From an uncultured Clostridia bacterium (GTDB lineage Bacteria > Bacillota > Clostridia > TANB77 > CAG-508), in contig CAKOWE010000006.1 of NCBI GenBank assembly GCA_934122235.1, positions 27,241-91,240 on the forward strand: a stretch of DNA of 64,000 bases, given 5' to 3'. Positions 54,004 through 62,647 of the stretch are shown piece by piece; positions within the stretch are counted from its first letter, which is position 1; every line of letters begins with the position of its first letter. Under the pieces are notes generated by a model. It worked only from the letters and a program-made list of their open reading frames with translations, searched no databases and was not told the DNA's origin. Made by a program: the position numbers and the translations under genes.

Positions 54004-54798
54004 TTACTTAAACATAATAAAACCTAAAACTAACATTCCTACTATAATCCTATAAATTGCAAAAACTTTAAAGCTACCTTTTTTTAAATATTCTAATAGG
54101 AACTTTATTACTACTAATCCAACTAAAAAACTAACTAATACCCCTAACAAAAATTCAAATGTAAATTGAAATTCAGAAAATTTTAACAAAGTTGCCCCCA
54201 ATACAATTGGTGCCGATAACATAAACGAAAACTTTGCAGTAGATTCTCTATCTACTCCCATAGCTCTTCCTGTTGTCATTGTTATACCAGAACGTGAAAC
54301 TCCAGGAATAAAAGCTAATGCTTGTGATAATCCTATAAGAAAAGTTTGCTTAAAAGTAAGTTTTTCATAATTAGTTTTTGATTTTGAATTTTTATCAACT
54401 ATATATAATATTATTCCCATTAACATTAAAGCTATTGCTATTACCAATGGATTCTCTGAAAAGCTTTCTTTGTATTGACTTGAAAAATGATCCAATAAAA
54501 ATCCTATTATTCCACCTGGTATCGTAGCTAATACTATATACCAAAACATTGTACCATTTCTGTTCTTTTCTTTCTTTACAAAAGATTTATATCCGCCTTT
54601 TATCAACTCGATCCAATCTTTAAAGAAAAATATGCCAATTGCTAACAGTGTTCCAAAATGTAGTGCAACATCAAAAGAATCTGGAATAGACCAATTAAAA
54701 AGCCATGGTATTAAAAATAAGTGAGCAGAACTTGATATAGGTAGTAATTCTGTCAAACCTTGTACAGCTCCTAATATTATTGCTTGAATTGCAGTCAT
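54004..54798 (-). CDS. uppP: undecaprenyl-diphosphatase
   Basis: A 264-residue membrane phosphatase (BacA family) that removes one phosphate from undecaprenyl diphosphate to regenerate the carrier lipid. The two conserved blocks are GAVQGLTELLPISSSAHLF at the N-terminus and FIPGVSRSGITMTTGRAMGV later, each carrying catalytic residues. About eight helices. The ATG at 54798 follows AAAGGAG; the frame opening twelve codons upstream is not used. It ends a unit behind dpaA, though a hairpin lies between them. Confidence 0.95.
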   Translation of the reverse strand: MTAIQAIILGAVQGLTELLPISSSAHLFLIPWLFNWSIPDSFDVALHFGTLLAIGIFFFKDWIELIKGGYKSFVKKEKNRNGTMFWYIVLATIPGGIIGFLLDHFSSQYKESFSENPLVIAIALMLMGIILYIVDKNSKSKTNYEKLTFKQTFLIGLSQALAFIPGVSRSGITMTTGRAMGVDRESTAKFSFMLSAPIVLGATLLKFSEFQFTFEFLLGVLVSFLVGLVVIKFLLEYLKKGSFKVFAIYRIIVGMLVLGFIMFK

Positions 54799-54857
54799 AT
54801 TTTTTTCTCCTTTAATATGTATTTTTATAAACATGTGCTATCTTAAGTTTTTTTACA

Positions 54858-54890
54858 TATATGGGCACAATATCTCAAAGTGCCCATATA
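54858..54890 (-). terminator. terminator of dpaA
   Basis: Perfect eleven-base-pair stem TATATGGGCAC / GTGCCCATATA, five bases after the dpaA stop, with a TGTAAAAAA-type tail. Confidence 0.75.
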
Positions 54891-54895
54891 ATATT

Positions 54896-55768
54896 TTATT
54901 TAATTTCTTTAAAAATATTGTATATTGTTTCTTTTAAAAACTCTGCTGATGTTATAGGTGCAACTTTACCTGGCAAAGATAGTGCCCAAATAGTTTTTAT
55001 ACCTTTATGCTTTGCAGCATCTCTATCAACACCACCAGGATTTGAAGCTAAATCTATTATCAAACAATCTTTCTTTACTTTATCTAATCTATCATTGTCT
55101 AATATTATAGATGGTATTGTATTAATTATAATATCATAATTTCCTATACTATCATCTAGCACATTTAAATGAATAGGATTATATCCATATGCTTTTATCC
55201 ATGCTATATCTGATTCTTTTCTTGCTTCGCAAGATACTCTTGCACCTATTCCATTTAACATTTTAGATAATATTTTTCCAATTCTACCAAAGCCTAATAC
55301 TAATACGTTACTTCCATGAATAGTTGAAAGTGTTTCTTGCATTGCAATTTGAATTGCACCTTCTGCTGTCGAAATCGTATTTAACACTGTTAATTCTTCT
55401 CTAGTCATCAAGTCTATTACTTCAACATTTTTATCTTTTGCTATATTTATGAATTCTTCTCCTATACTTCCTGCTATAAATGTCTTTCCGTCTAATTTTG
55501 GAACTAATTCTTCTATCGATATATTTTCTTTACTAAATGGTGTGTTAATATCTATTTTATTACTTGATAATGGTATTGGTCCTATTACAATGTGGCTTTT
55601 TGAAATTGCATCAACAATATTTTTGCATTGAACTATATCTTTATTTTGATTCAAGCTTTCTGCTTCTTCCAATGCATAAGTATATACTGTATATCCATCA
55701 TTAACTAATATTTCAACTAATTTTACAATTCTTAAATCTCCGCCTATAACGCACAAATTTTTATTCAT
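54896..55768 (-). CDS. dpaA: dipicolinate synthase subunit A
   Basis: A 290-residue protein of the SpoVFA/DpaA family, which with subunit B makes dipicolinic acid in the mother cell. N-terminal Rossmann-type VIGGDLRIVKLVEIL, then GPIPLSSN, FIAGSIGEE, a second NAD-binding GFGRIGKILSKMLNGIGA, and LPGKVAPITSAE at the C-terminus. The ATG at 55768 follows AAGGA; a GTG three codons upstream is an alternative. No dpaB follows; uppP is next. Together with spoIIP it shows a spore-forming ancestry. Confidence 0.88.
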   Translation of the reverse strand: MNKNLCVIGGDLRIVKLVEILVNDGYTVYTYALEEAESLNQNKDIVQCKNIVDAISKSHIVIGPIPLSSNKIDINTPFSKENISIEELVPKLDGKTFIAGSIGEEFINIAKDKNVEVIDLMTREELTVLNTISTAEGAIQIAMQETLSTIHGSNVLVLGFGRIGKILSKMLNGIGARVSCEARKESDIAWIKAYGYNPIHLNVLDDSIGNYDIIINTIPSIILDNDRLDKVKKDCLIIDLASNPGGVDRDAAKHKGIKTIWALSLPGKVAPITSAEFLKETIYNIFKEIK

Positions 55769-55813
55769 AAAATTCACAATCCTTCCTCTTTAAACATTTT
55801 TCATTAGTTTTTC

Positions 55814-57037
55814 TTACATATCAATTTGTCTTTCCTGTTCATTAGATTTTATATTATTTTCCTTATCTTTAGTTTTTTCAGATAAGTTACGTCTTATTTC
55901 GTTTACACTTAGGCTCTTAGTTAAATCATATACTTCATCTAAATGTTCCAAAGCCATTGCTTCTTTTACTTCAAGTTTTATTTCTCTTTTAGTTTCTTCT
56001 AAGACATTTATTGGTAAATTTATATATTGTTTTATTATCAAAAACATTGGTTCATTTTTTACTATGTCTACATATTTTCCATCTAACTCTATCGCCTTGT
56101 TTACAAATAATATCGCTTTATCTCGTTCATTTTTTATCATATATATTTTAGCTAGTTCATAATAAGCATCAGCTTCTAATTCTCCCATTAATGCCTTAGC
56201 AAAATATTCTTCTGCTACTTCCAAATCTCTATACAATAGTGAAATCTTTCCTAAACAATAATATCCATTATATAATTCATGATTTATTTGTGCTGCCTTA
56301 TCATAATATTCTTTAGCTGATTGAAAATCATTTAACATAGTATAAACCAAGCCTATACTATAATATAAATCATAATCGTTTGGATAATATTTTAAAGCTG
56401 CTGAATACACACTTACAGCTTCCTTGTACTTCTGTTGCTCACATAATATTTCACCTAAGAGATTTGTTGCCTGTAAATATTCTGGTTTTTTTGATAATAT
56501 GTTATTTAAAACTTCTATTGCTTCATCTTTTCTTTCTAAATCTGACAGTAAAAAAGCAACCTTATATTCTATATCATATTCATCGTTTTTTATTTCTACC
56601 ACTTTAGTATATTCATCTATGGCTTTTCTAATTCCACCTTCTTTTTCATAAATTTCAGCTAATAGTTTATGCGCTTTATAACTATTTGGATATTTAGTTA
56701 CCGTATTAATGAGTTGTTCTTTAGCTTTTTTTGAATTTCCAGAAACAATATATAATTTACTTAATAAAATATTTATTGTTTCAGAAATATTTACACCTTT
56801 TTTCTCTAATGCAATTACTAATATAGGCAATGCAATTGCCAATAAATACATTACTACTCTTATAAATATGCCTTCCCAAACATTAAATACTATTGATATA
56901 AAATTTATCGCAATTCCTATAGCTTCCGCTATTATTATGTAAAGATAGGTAGTATCATTTTTTTTGACTAATTTCAGTAAAAAAATATTTATAAATAGAG
57001 AAAAAGCAATTAAATTGAACAGTATTTTTTCTATCAT
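55814..57037 (-). CDS. membrane-anchored TPR protein
   Basis: A 407-residue protein with two or three N-terminal helices (about 5-80) and a cytoplasmic arm of seven or more tetratricopeptide repeats: AHKLLAEIYEKEGGIRKAIDEY, ATNLLGEILCEQQKYKEAVSVY, LYYSIGLVYTMLNDFQSAKEYY, YYCLGKISLLYRDLEVAEEYF and AYYELAKIYMIKNERDKAILF. The C-terminal tail is charged and disordered. Probably a scaffold at the membrane; partner unknown. Downstream is dpaA after 45 bases, so possible cotranscription. Confidence 0.75.
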   Translation of the reverse strand: MIEKILFNLIAFSLFINIFLLKLVKKNDTTYLYIIIAEAIGIAINFISIVFNVWEGIFIRVVMYLLAIALPILVIALEKKGVNISETINILLSKLYIVSGNSKKAKEQLINTVTKYPNSYKAHKLLAEIYEKEGGIRKAIDEYTKVVEIKNDEYDIEYKVAFLLSDLERKDEAIEVLNNILSKKPEYLQATNLLGEILCEQQKYKEAVSVYSAALKYYPNDYDLYYSIGLVYTMLNDFQSAKEYYDKAAQINHELYNGYYCLGKISLLYRDLEVAEEYFAKALMGELEADAYYELAKIYMIKNERDKAILFVNKAIELDGKYVDIVKNEPMFLIIKQYINLPINVLEETKREIKLEVKEAMALEHLDEVYDLTKSLSVNEIRRNLSEKTKDKENNIKSNEQERQIDM

Positions 57038-57069
57038 CCTATTTTTTATTCCTTTCTAGCATAATATCT

Positions 57070-57600
57070 TTACTTGCAAAATTTTTCCTTGTACTTTTGT
57101 AAACATTGTTCTATGATCTTTTCAGCATCTTCTCTTCCTAATATTTTCTCTACCATTGTTTGTTTTCCTTCCAATTGTTTATATACTTCGAAAAAGTGCA
57201 TTATTTCAGCTGATATATGATTTGGTATTTCTGTTATATCATGATAGCAATTTAAAAATGGATCTTTTTTTGCTACAGCAATTATCTTTTCATCATGCTC
57301 GTCCCCATCTATCATTTTTATAACACCAATAGGATAACATTCAACTAATGTTAGTGATTCTATATTTTCTTGGCATAAAACAAGTACATCTAATGGATCC
57401 TTGTCATCAGCATATGTTCTTGGAATAAATCCATAATTTGCTGGATAATGAGTTGCTGTATATAGTACTCTATCTAGCTTTAACATTCCTGTTTCTTTGT
57501 CTAATTCATATTTATTTTTTCCACCTTTTGTTATCTCAATTACTGCTATAAAGTCATCTTTTTGTACTCTCTCTTCTCTTATATCATGCCAAATATTCAT
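57070..57600 (-). CDS. ppa: inorganic pyrophosphatase, class I
   Basis: A 176-residue soluble pyrophosphatase. YPANYGFIPRT, the metal-binding DDKDPLDVLVL (D-x-DP-x-D), IKMIDGDEHDEKIIAV and the following FFEVYKQLEGK block are class I signatures. It drives biosynthetic reactions by hydrolysing pyrophosphate. A GGAGG site precedes the ATG; 32 bases upstream of the TPR gene. Confidence 0.95.
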   Translation of the reverse strand: MNIWHDIREERVQKDDFIAVIEITKGGKNKYELDKETGMLKLDRVLYTATHYPANYGFIPRTYADDKDPLDVLVLCQENIESLTLVECYPIGVIKMIDGDEHDEKIIAVAKKDPFLNCYHDITEIPNHISAEIMHFFEVYKQLEGKQTMVEKILGREDAEKIIEQCLQKYKEKFCK

Positions 57601-57671
57601 TATACATTCCTCCTTAAAATCATTAGATATATTTTATTCCAAATTACATTAAAAGTCTATAGTTTATCGAA

Positions 57672-57756
57672 AAAAAGTCCACATATCACTGGAATCATCC
57701 TTATTAACCAATTATTTAACACTACAGGTTAATTTTAATGTATATGTGGACTTTTT
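57672..57756 (-). terminator. long compound hairpin after the 57759 gene
   Basis: Outer stem of 15 bp (57672-57686 with 57742-57756, core AAAAGTCCACATAT). The 55-base loop itself holds an ATTAACC / GGTTAAT inner stem. The 3' arm ends in T-rich sequence on the minus strand. Strong terminator, larger than usual here. Confidence 0.75.
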
Positions 57757-57758
57757 AC

Positions 57759-58484
57759 TTATTCTTTAATCTCATCTGACGTTCTACTTTTTTTCATATT
57801 TTCTAATCTTCTTTTTGTAATTTCTTCTAAGTCTATTTGTGGAGCAGCTTTAACAAATTGTTGTCTGAATTGACTTGCTCTGTCATCTTCCACTGTTAAT
57901 GGCATTTCTTCTAATTTTTCTTCTTGTTTTTGTGTACTGAAAAAGTTTTTAAATGCTTTTTTTATTCTTTGCCAAATTGATATCTTTGAGCTTTGCGTTT
58001 TTAATAAAGCATCCTTGTCACTTTCTTGTTTTAATTTATCATTATCTAATTGATCTTGCATACGTTTTCTATATATAGTAGTATCAGAACCTAAATTTCT
58101 TCTATAACTTTCATTCCCACTTGAATAAGATTGCAATGTTTTTCTACTTTTGTGTAGTGTATCTATCTCGTCCGTATCTATCACTTGTACTCTTTTTTTG
58201 ACTGATGTAGCAGCACTTGTCATCGCTTCTCTTGTTTCTGATAACAACTGAGTTGAATCTGGCAAATTGGGCTTTGTTTCTAATCTTTTCTCAGCTTCAG
58301 AAATCAGTTGCTTAAACTTTTCTCGTTTCTTTTCAGGATGCATTTCTTCATCTAAAATTCTTTTGTATTCCAATGCATCTATATATTCTGTTTCACTACT
58401 TTTTCTTCTTAAATCATATATTCCTGTTTTTCTCAAGTCATTTTTTCCTTTAGAAACACCCGATATTCCTGATATTTTTTTCAT
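57759..58484 (-). CDS. unknown charged helical protein
   Basis: A 241-residue, highly charged, low-complexity protein that I do not recognise. Helical coiled-coil segments (EKKREKFKQLISEAEKRLE, about 50-70, and MQDQLDNDKLKQESDKDALL) surround a serine-rich middle. The KISIWQRIKKAFKNFF stretch near 180 is amphipathic and could bind membrane. The ATG at 58484 has GGAAGG upstream. Placed between ppa and mutS with a long terminator behind it. Confidence 0.6.
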   Translation of the reverse strand: MKKISGISGVSKGKNDLRKTGIYDLRRKSSETEYIDALEYKRILDEEMHPEKKREKFKQLISEAEKRLETKPNLPDSTQLLSETREAMTSAATSVKKRVQVIDTDEIDTLHKSRKTLQSYSSGNESYRRNLGSDTTIYRKRMQDQLDNDKLKQESDKDALLKTQSSKISIWQRIKKAFKNFFSTQKQEEKLEEMPLTVEDDRASQFRQQFVKAAPQIDLEEITKRRLENMKKSRTSDEIKE

Positions 58485-58575
58485 GTAAAAATCATTCCTT
58501 CCGTATAACATAAATCATTAGCTATATTATATCATTTCCTCAAATATTATGTCAAGTATAGATATTATATGCATT

Positions 58576-61176
58576 CTATTTGATTTTATCTTTTATTTTA
58601 ACAAGTATATTTAAAGCATCTATTGGTGTTAATTCATCTAAGTTTATCTTATCTATTTCATGAGCAACTTCAGCAATCTTATAATTATACATATTAAGTT
58701 GACCAGACACTTCTTTTTTGCTTTCTTTTTGAGCTCCTTTACCTTTTATCTCTAAATTTCTTAATATTTCTTTTGCTCTTGTTACTGTTTCTTGAGGTAC
58801 TCCTGCAAGCTTAGCTACATGTATTCCATAGCTTTCGTCTGTTCCACCTCGTAATATTTTTCTTAAAAATATTACATCTTCTCCTTTTTCTTTTACTGCT
58901 ATAGAATAATTTTTTACTCCATCAACTTTTTCTTCTAGTTGAGTTAATTCATGATAATGTGTTGCAAATAATGTTTTTGCTCCGCACTTTTGCTTATCTG
59001 CTAAGTATTCTACAACAGCCCACGCAATAGATAATCCATCATATGTTGATGTACCTCTACCTATTTCATCCAATATTATCAAACTTTTGCTAGTAGCATT
59101 ATGTAAAATTGATGCAACTTCCATCATTTCCACCATAAAAGTACTTTGTCCCATGCTTAAATCGTCTGAAGCTCCAACTCTTGTAAATACTTTATCTACA
59201 ACGCCTATTTTTGCATAGCTAGCTGGAACAAAGCATCCTATTTGAGCCATTATCGTTATTAATGCTACTTGTCTCATATATGTCGATTTTCCTGCCATAT
59301 TAGGTCCTGTTATTATAGATAATCTATCTGCATCTCTATTTAAATATGTATCATTTTCAACAAAACTACCTTCTGGTAACATTTTAGCTATTACAGGATG
59401 CTTTCCATCCTTTATGTCTATTTCGCCACTATCATCTACAATAGGTTTTACATATCCTAAGTCGTCTGCTACTGTTGCAAAAGAAGCTAACACATCAATT
59501 GTAGAAACAATATTAGCAGATTTTTGAATTCTTTCTATTTGACTTGCAATCTTATTCCTTATTTCTATAAATATGTCATATTCTAGTTTTACTACTTTTT
59601 CTTCTGCCCCTAATATATCACTTTCCAATTGTTTTAATTCATCCGTAATAAATCTTTCACCTGTAGTTAGTGTTTGCTTTCTAATATATCTTTCAGGTAC
59701 TAAATTAACATTAGATTTTGAAACTTCAATATAATACCCAAATACTTTATTAAATCCTACTTTTAAATTTTTAATACCTGTTTCTTCTTTTTCTTTTGCT
59801 TCTAATTGAATTAGCCAATTTTTTCCTTCTGTCATTGCTTTTTTATATTTATCAGCCTCTTCATTATAACCTAATTTAATTATTCCTCCATCAGTTATAG
59901 TTAATGGTGGTTCTTCTACTATTGATTCTTCTATTAATTGATGCACATCTTCTAATATATCTAAATTCAAATATAAATTTTGCAATAATTCTGTCTTTGT
60001 TCTAGCTAGCACACTTTTTAATTCAGGTAACTGCCTTAATGAGTTTTTCAAAGATATCATGTCTCTTGCATTTGCATTTCCATACGAAATCTTTCCAACT
60101 AGCCTCTCTATATCATAAACTTTTTTTAAGGCCGTTGTAATATCTCCTCTTAGCATTAAGTTTTCCTTTAATTCTTCTGTTGCATTTAATCTCTTATTTA
60201 TTTCTACAATATCTATTAACGGCTCATTTATCCATCTTCTTATAAGTCTTCCACCCATTGAAGTTGAAGTTTTATCTAAAACCCACAATAAAGTTCCTTT
60301 TTTAGTACTATCTTTCATTTTCTCAGTAAGCTCTAAATTTCTTCTTGCACTTATATCTAACGTCATATATTTAGACGTTTCGTATAATTTTATAGTATTA
60401 ATGTGCTCTAGTTTTATTTTTTGTGTTTGCATTAAGTATGACATCAATCCATTTATTGCCGAAACTTCAAACAATCTATCATTTAATGTTGTAACTTCTT
60501 TATCGGAATCATTTATAAACTTATATTTTTCTTTTAATTCATTATAATCATCTGAAAAAACATCTTCTCCATAATTAGTTATATATGCATTAAATCTTTC
60601 TTTTATTTTCGCTATTTCTTCTGTAGTATTATATAAAGTCGTATTAACAATTATTTCGGCTGGAGAATATTTAGAAATTTCATCTATAAGTTTGTCAAAA
60701 TTATTAGTATCCTTTATTTGAGTAGCAAAAGAATCACCAGTTGTTACATCGCATACAGCAATTCCAAAGTATATCCCTTTTTTAAATATAGACATAATAT
60801 AATTATTCTTTTTCTCATCTAACATATTAGATTCTGTAACAGTACCTGGTGTTACAATTCGTATAACATCCCTTTTTACCATTCCCTTACATTCTTTAGG
60901 ATCTTCTAGTTGCTCACAAATAGCCACTTTATGTCCTTTATCTATCAACTTTGATATATAACTTTCTACTGCATGAAAAGGTACTCCACACATAGGAGCC
61001 CTTTCAACTTGACCACAATCTCTCCCGGTTAGCGTAATTTCTAGTTCTCTTGATGCAGTAATTGCATCATCAAAAAACATTTCATAAAAATCACCTAATC
61101 TATAAAAAACTATACAATCTTTATATTCTTCCTTTATTTCTAAATAGTGTTGCATCATAGGTGAAAACTCTGCCAT
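58576..61176 (-). CDS. mutS: DNA mismatch repair protein MutS
   Basis: An 866-residue mismatch-recognition ATPase. N-terminal domain I has the FYEMF phenylalanine-glutamate mismatch motif (GDFYEMFFDDA). The C-terminal ATPase has Walker A GPNMAGKSTYMRQ, the Walker B LDEIGRGTSTYDG, the FATHYHEL segment and the final dimerisation region. Complete. miaB lies upstream on the same strand after 59 bases, the usual miaB-mutS neighbourhood of clostridia. Confidence 0.97.
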   Translation of the reverse strand: MAEFSPMMQHYLEIKEEYKDCIVFYRLGDFYEMFFDDAITASRELEITLTGRDCGQVERAPMCGVPFHAVESYISKLIDKGHKVAICEQLEDPKECKGMVKRDVIRIVTPGTVTESNMLDEKKNNYIMSIFKKGIYFGIAVCDVTTGDSFATQIKDTNNFDKLIDEISKYSPAEIIVNTTLYNTTEEIAKIKERFNAYITNYGEDVFSDDYNELKEKYKFINDSDKEVTTLNDRLFEVSAINGLMSYLMQTQKIKLEHINTIKLYETSKYMTLDISARRNLELTEKMKDSTKKGTLLWVLDKTSTSMGGRLIRRWINEPLIDIVEINKRLNATEELKENLMLRGDITTALKKVYDIERLVGKISYGNANARDMISLKNSLRQLPELKSVLARTKTELLQNLYLNLDILEDVHQLIEESIVEEPPLTITDGGIIKLGYNEEADKYKKAMTEGKNWLIQLEAKEKEETGIKNLKVGFNKVFGYYIEVSKSNVNLVPERYIRKQTLTTGERFITDELKQLESDILGAEEKVVKLEYDIFIEIRNKIASQIERIQKSANIVSTIDVLASFATVADDLGYVKPIVDDSGEIDIKDGKHPVIAKMLPEGSFVENDTYLNRDADRLSIITGPNMAGKSTYMRQVALITIMAQIGCFVPASYAKIGVVDKVFTRVGASDDLSMGQSTFMVEMMEVASILHNATSKSLIILDEIGRGTSTYDGLSIAWAVVEYLADKQKCGAKTLFATHYHELTQLEEKVDGVKNYSIAVKEKGEDVIFLRKILRGGTDESYGIHVAKLAGVPQETVTRAKEILRNLEIKGKGAQKESKKEVSGQLNMYNYKIAEVAHEIDKINLDELTPIDALNILVKIKDKIK

Positions 61177-61235
61177 TAATTATCACTTCTTTCATTATCT
61201 ATAAATTCAAACATTAGTATATTTTTTAAAACTAT

Positions 61236-62627
61236 TTATTGCTTTTCAATTTCTCCTTTTAAATACCACATATGTTCTGATACTATTTTTACATCAACAA
61301 TTTTTCCTATTAAACTTTCGTCTCCATCTAATATTATAACTTTATTTGTACTTGTTCTTGCCGTTAACATATTTTCATTATTCTTGCTTTTCCCCTCTAT
61401 TAACACCTTATGAACTGTGCCTATATATCTTTTATTATTTTCTTGTATTTGTTCTTCAAACAAAGCTTTTAACTTATCAAACCTTTTGTGTTTGATTTCT
61501 TCCGGAATCTGTTCCATTTTATCAGCAGGAGTACCTACTCTTCTTGAATATATAAACATGAAAATTTGTTCAAAATTTACTTTTCTTACAACATCTAAAG
61601 TATCTTCAAAATCCTCTTCTGTTTCTCCAGGAAAACCAACTATTATATCTGTTGAAAATACAACTTCTGGAATTTCCATTCTTATTTTGTTTGCTAATTC
61701 TATAAATTGCTCTTTTGTATATTTTCTGTTCATCTTTTTCAAAACATTTGAACTTCCTGATTGCAACGGTAAATGTATTATTCTTGATATTTTTTTGCAA
61801 TCCCTTATTGCTTGTATTACATCATCTTTAAAATCCTTTGGATGAGGAGAAATAAAACGTATTATTTCTATTCCATCAATTTCGTTTACATCTCTCAATA
61901 AATCTGCAAAATCATACTCTTTTCCATTTACTATACCACCATTATATGAATTTACATTTTGACCTAATAATGTTATTTCTTTATACCCCTCTTTTGCCAA
62001 GTCTTTTATTTCTTTTAATATATCCTCTGGTTTTCTGCTTCTTTCTCTTCCTCTTACATATGGAACTATGCAATATGTACAAAAATTATTACATCCATAC
62101 ATAATAGTAACAGACGCTTTTTTATCATCACTTCTTTTTATTGGTAATCCTTCATAAATTTCTCCATCTATATCTAAAATATCTTGTACTTTTTTTCTAT
62201 GATTTAATATTTTATAAATATCTTCTGGTAACTTGTGAAGTGTATGTGTGCCAAAAACTATATCAACATAAGAATAACTTTTATTTAATTTTTCTACTAT
62301 ATGTTTCTCTTGCATCATACATCCACATATAGCTATTATAGCATTATTTTTTTCTTTTATTTTTTTATATTCGCCAAGTTTTCCAAACAATTTTTCTTCT
62401 GCATTTTCTCTTACACAACAAGTATTCATTATAATAAAGTTGGAATTATTGACATCATCTGTTTTATTGTAACCCATTTGTTCCAACATTCCACTAAGCT
62501 TCTCTGAATCATTTTCATTTAATTGACATCCCATAGTCAATATATAATATTTTAATCCCTTGTTTTTGTTTAGTTCTTTAATTTTATCCATATATTCTTT
62601 TTGTAATTCTACTTCTGTTTTATTCAA
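61236..62627 (-). CDS. miaB: tRNA-2-methylthio-N6-dimethylallyladenosine synthase
   Basis: A 463-residue radical-SAM methylthiotransferase. N-terminal UPF0004 domain with cysteines in MGCQLNENDSEK, NTCCVREN and CGCMMQEK; radical-SAM motif CNNFCTYCIVPYVRGRERS near 180; C-terminal TRAM (about 395-455). It adds methylthio to i6A37 in tRNA. Upstream of mutS. Confidence 0.95.
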   Translation of the reverse strand: MNKTEVELQKEYMDKIKELNKNKGLKYYILTMGCQLNENDSEKLSGMLEQMGYNKTDDVNNSNFIIMNTCCVRENAEEKLFGKLGEYKKIKEKNNAIIAICGCMMQEKHIVEKLNKSYSYVDIVFGTHTLHKLPEDIYKILNHRKKVQDILDIDGEIYEGLPIKRSDDKKASVTIMYGCNNFCTYCIVPYVRGRERSRKPEDILKEIKDLAKEGYKEITLLGQNVNSYNGGIVNGKEYDFADLLRDVNEIDGIEIIRFISPHPKDFKDDVIQAIRDCKKISRIIHLPLQSGSSNVLKKMNRKYTKEQFIELANKIRMEIPEVVFSTDIIVGFPGETEEDFEDTLDVVRKVNFEQIFMFIYSRRVGTPADKMEQIPEEIKHKRFDKLKALFEEQIQENNKRYIGTVHKVLIEGKSKNNENMLTARTSTNKVIILDGDESLIGKIVDVKIVSEHMWYLKGEIEKQ

Positions 62628-62647
62628 TTATATCATTCCTTTTACTA

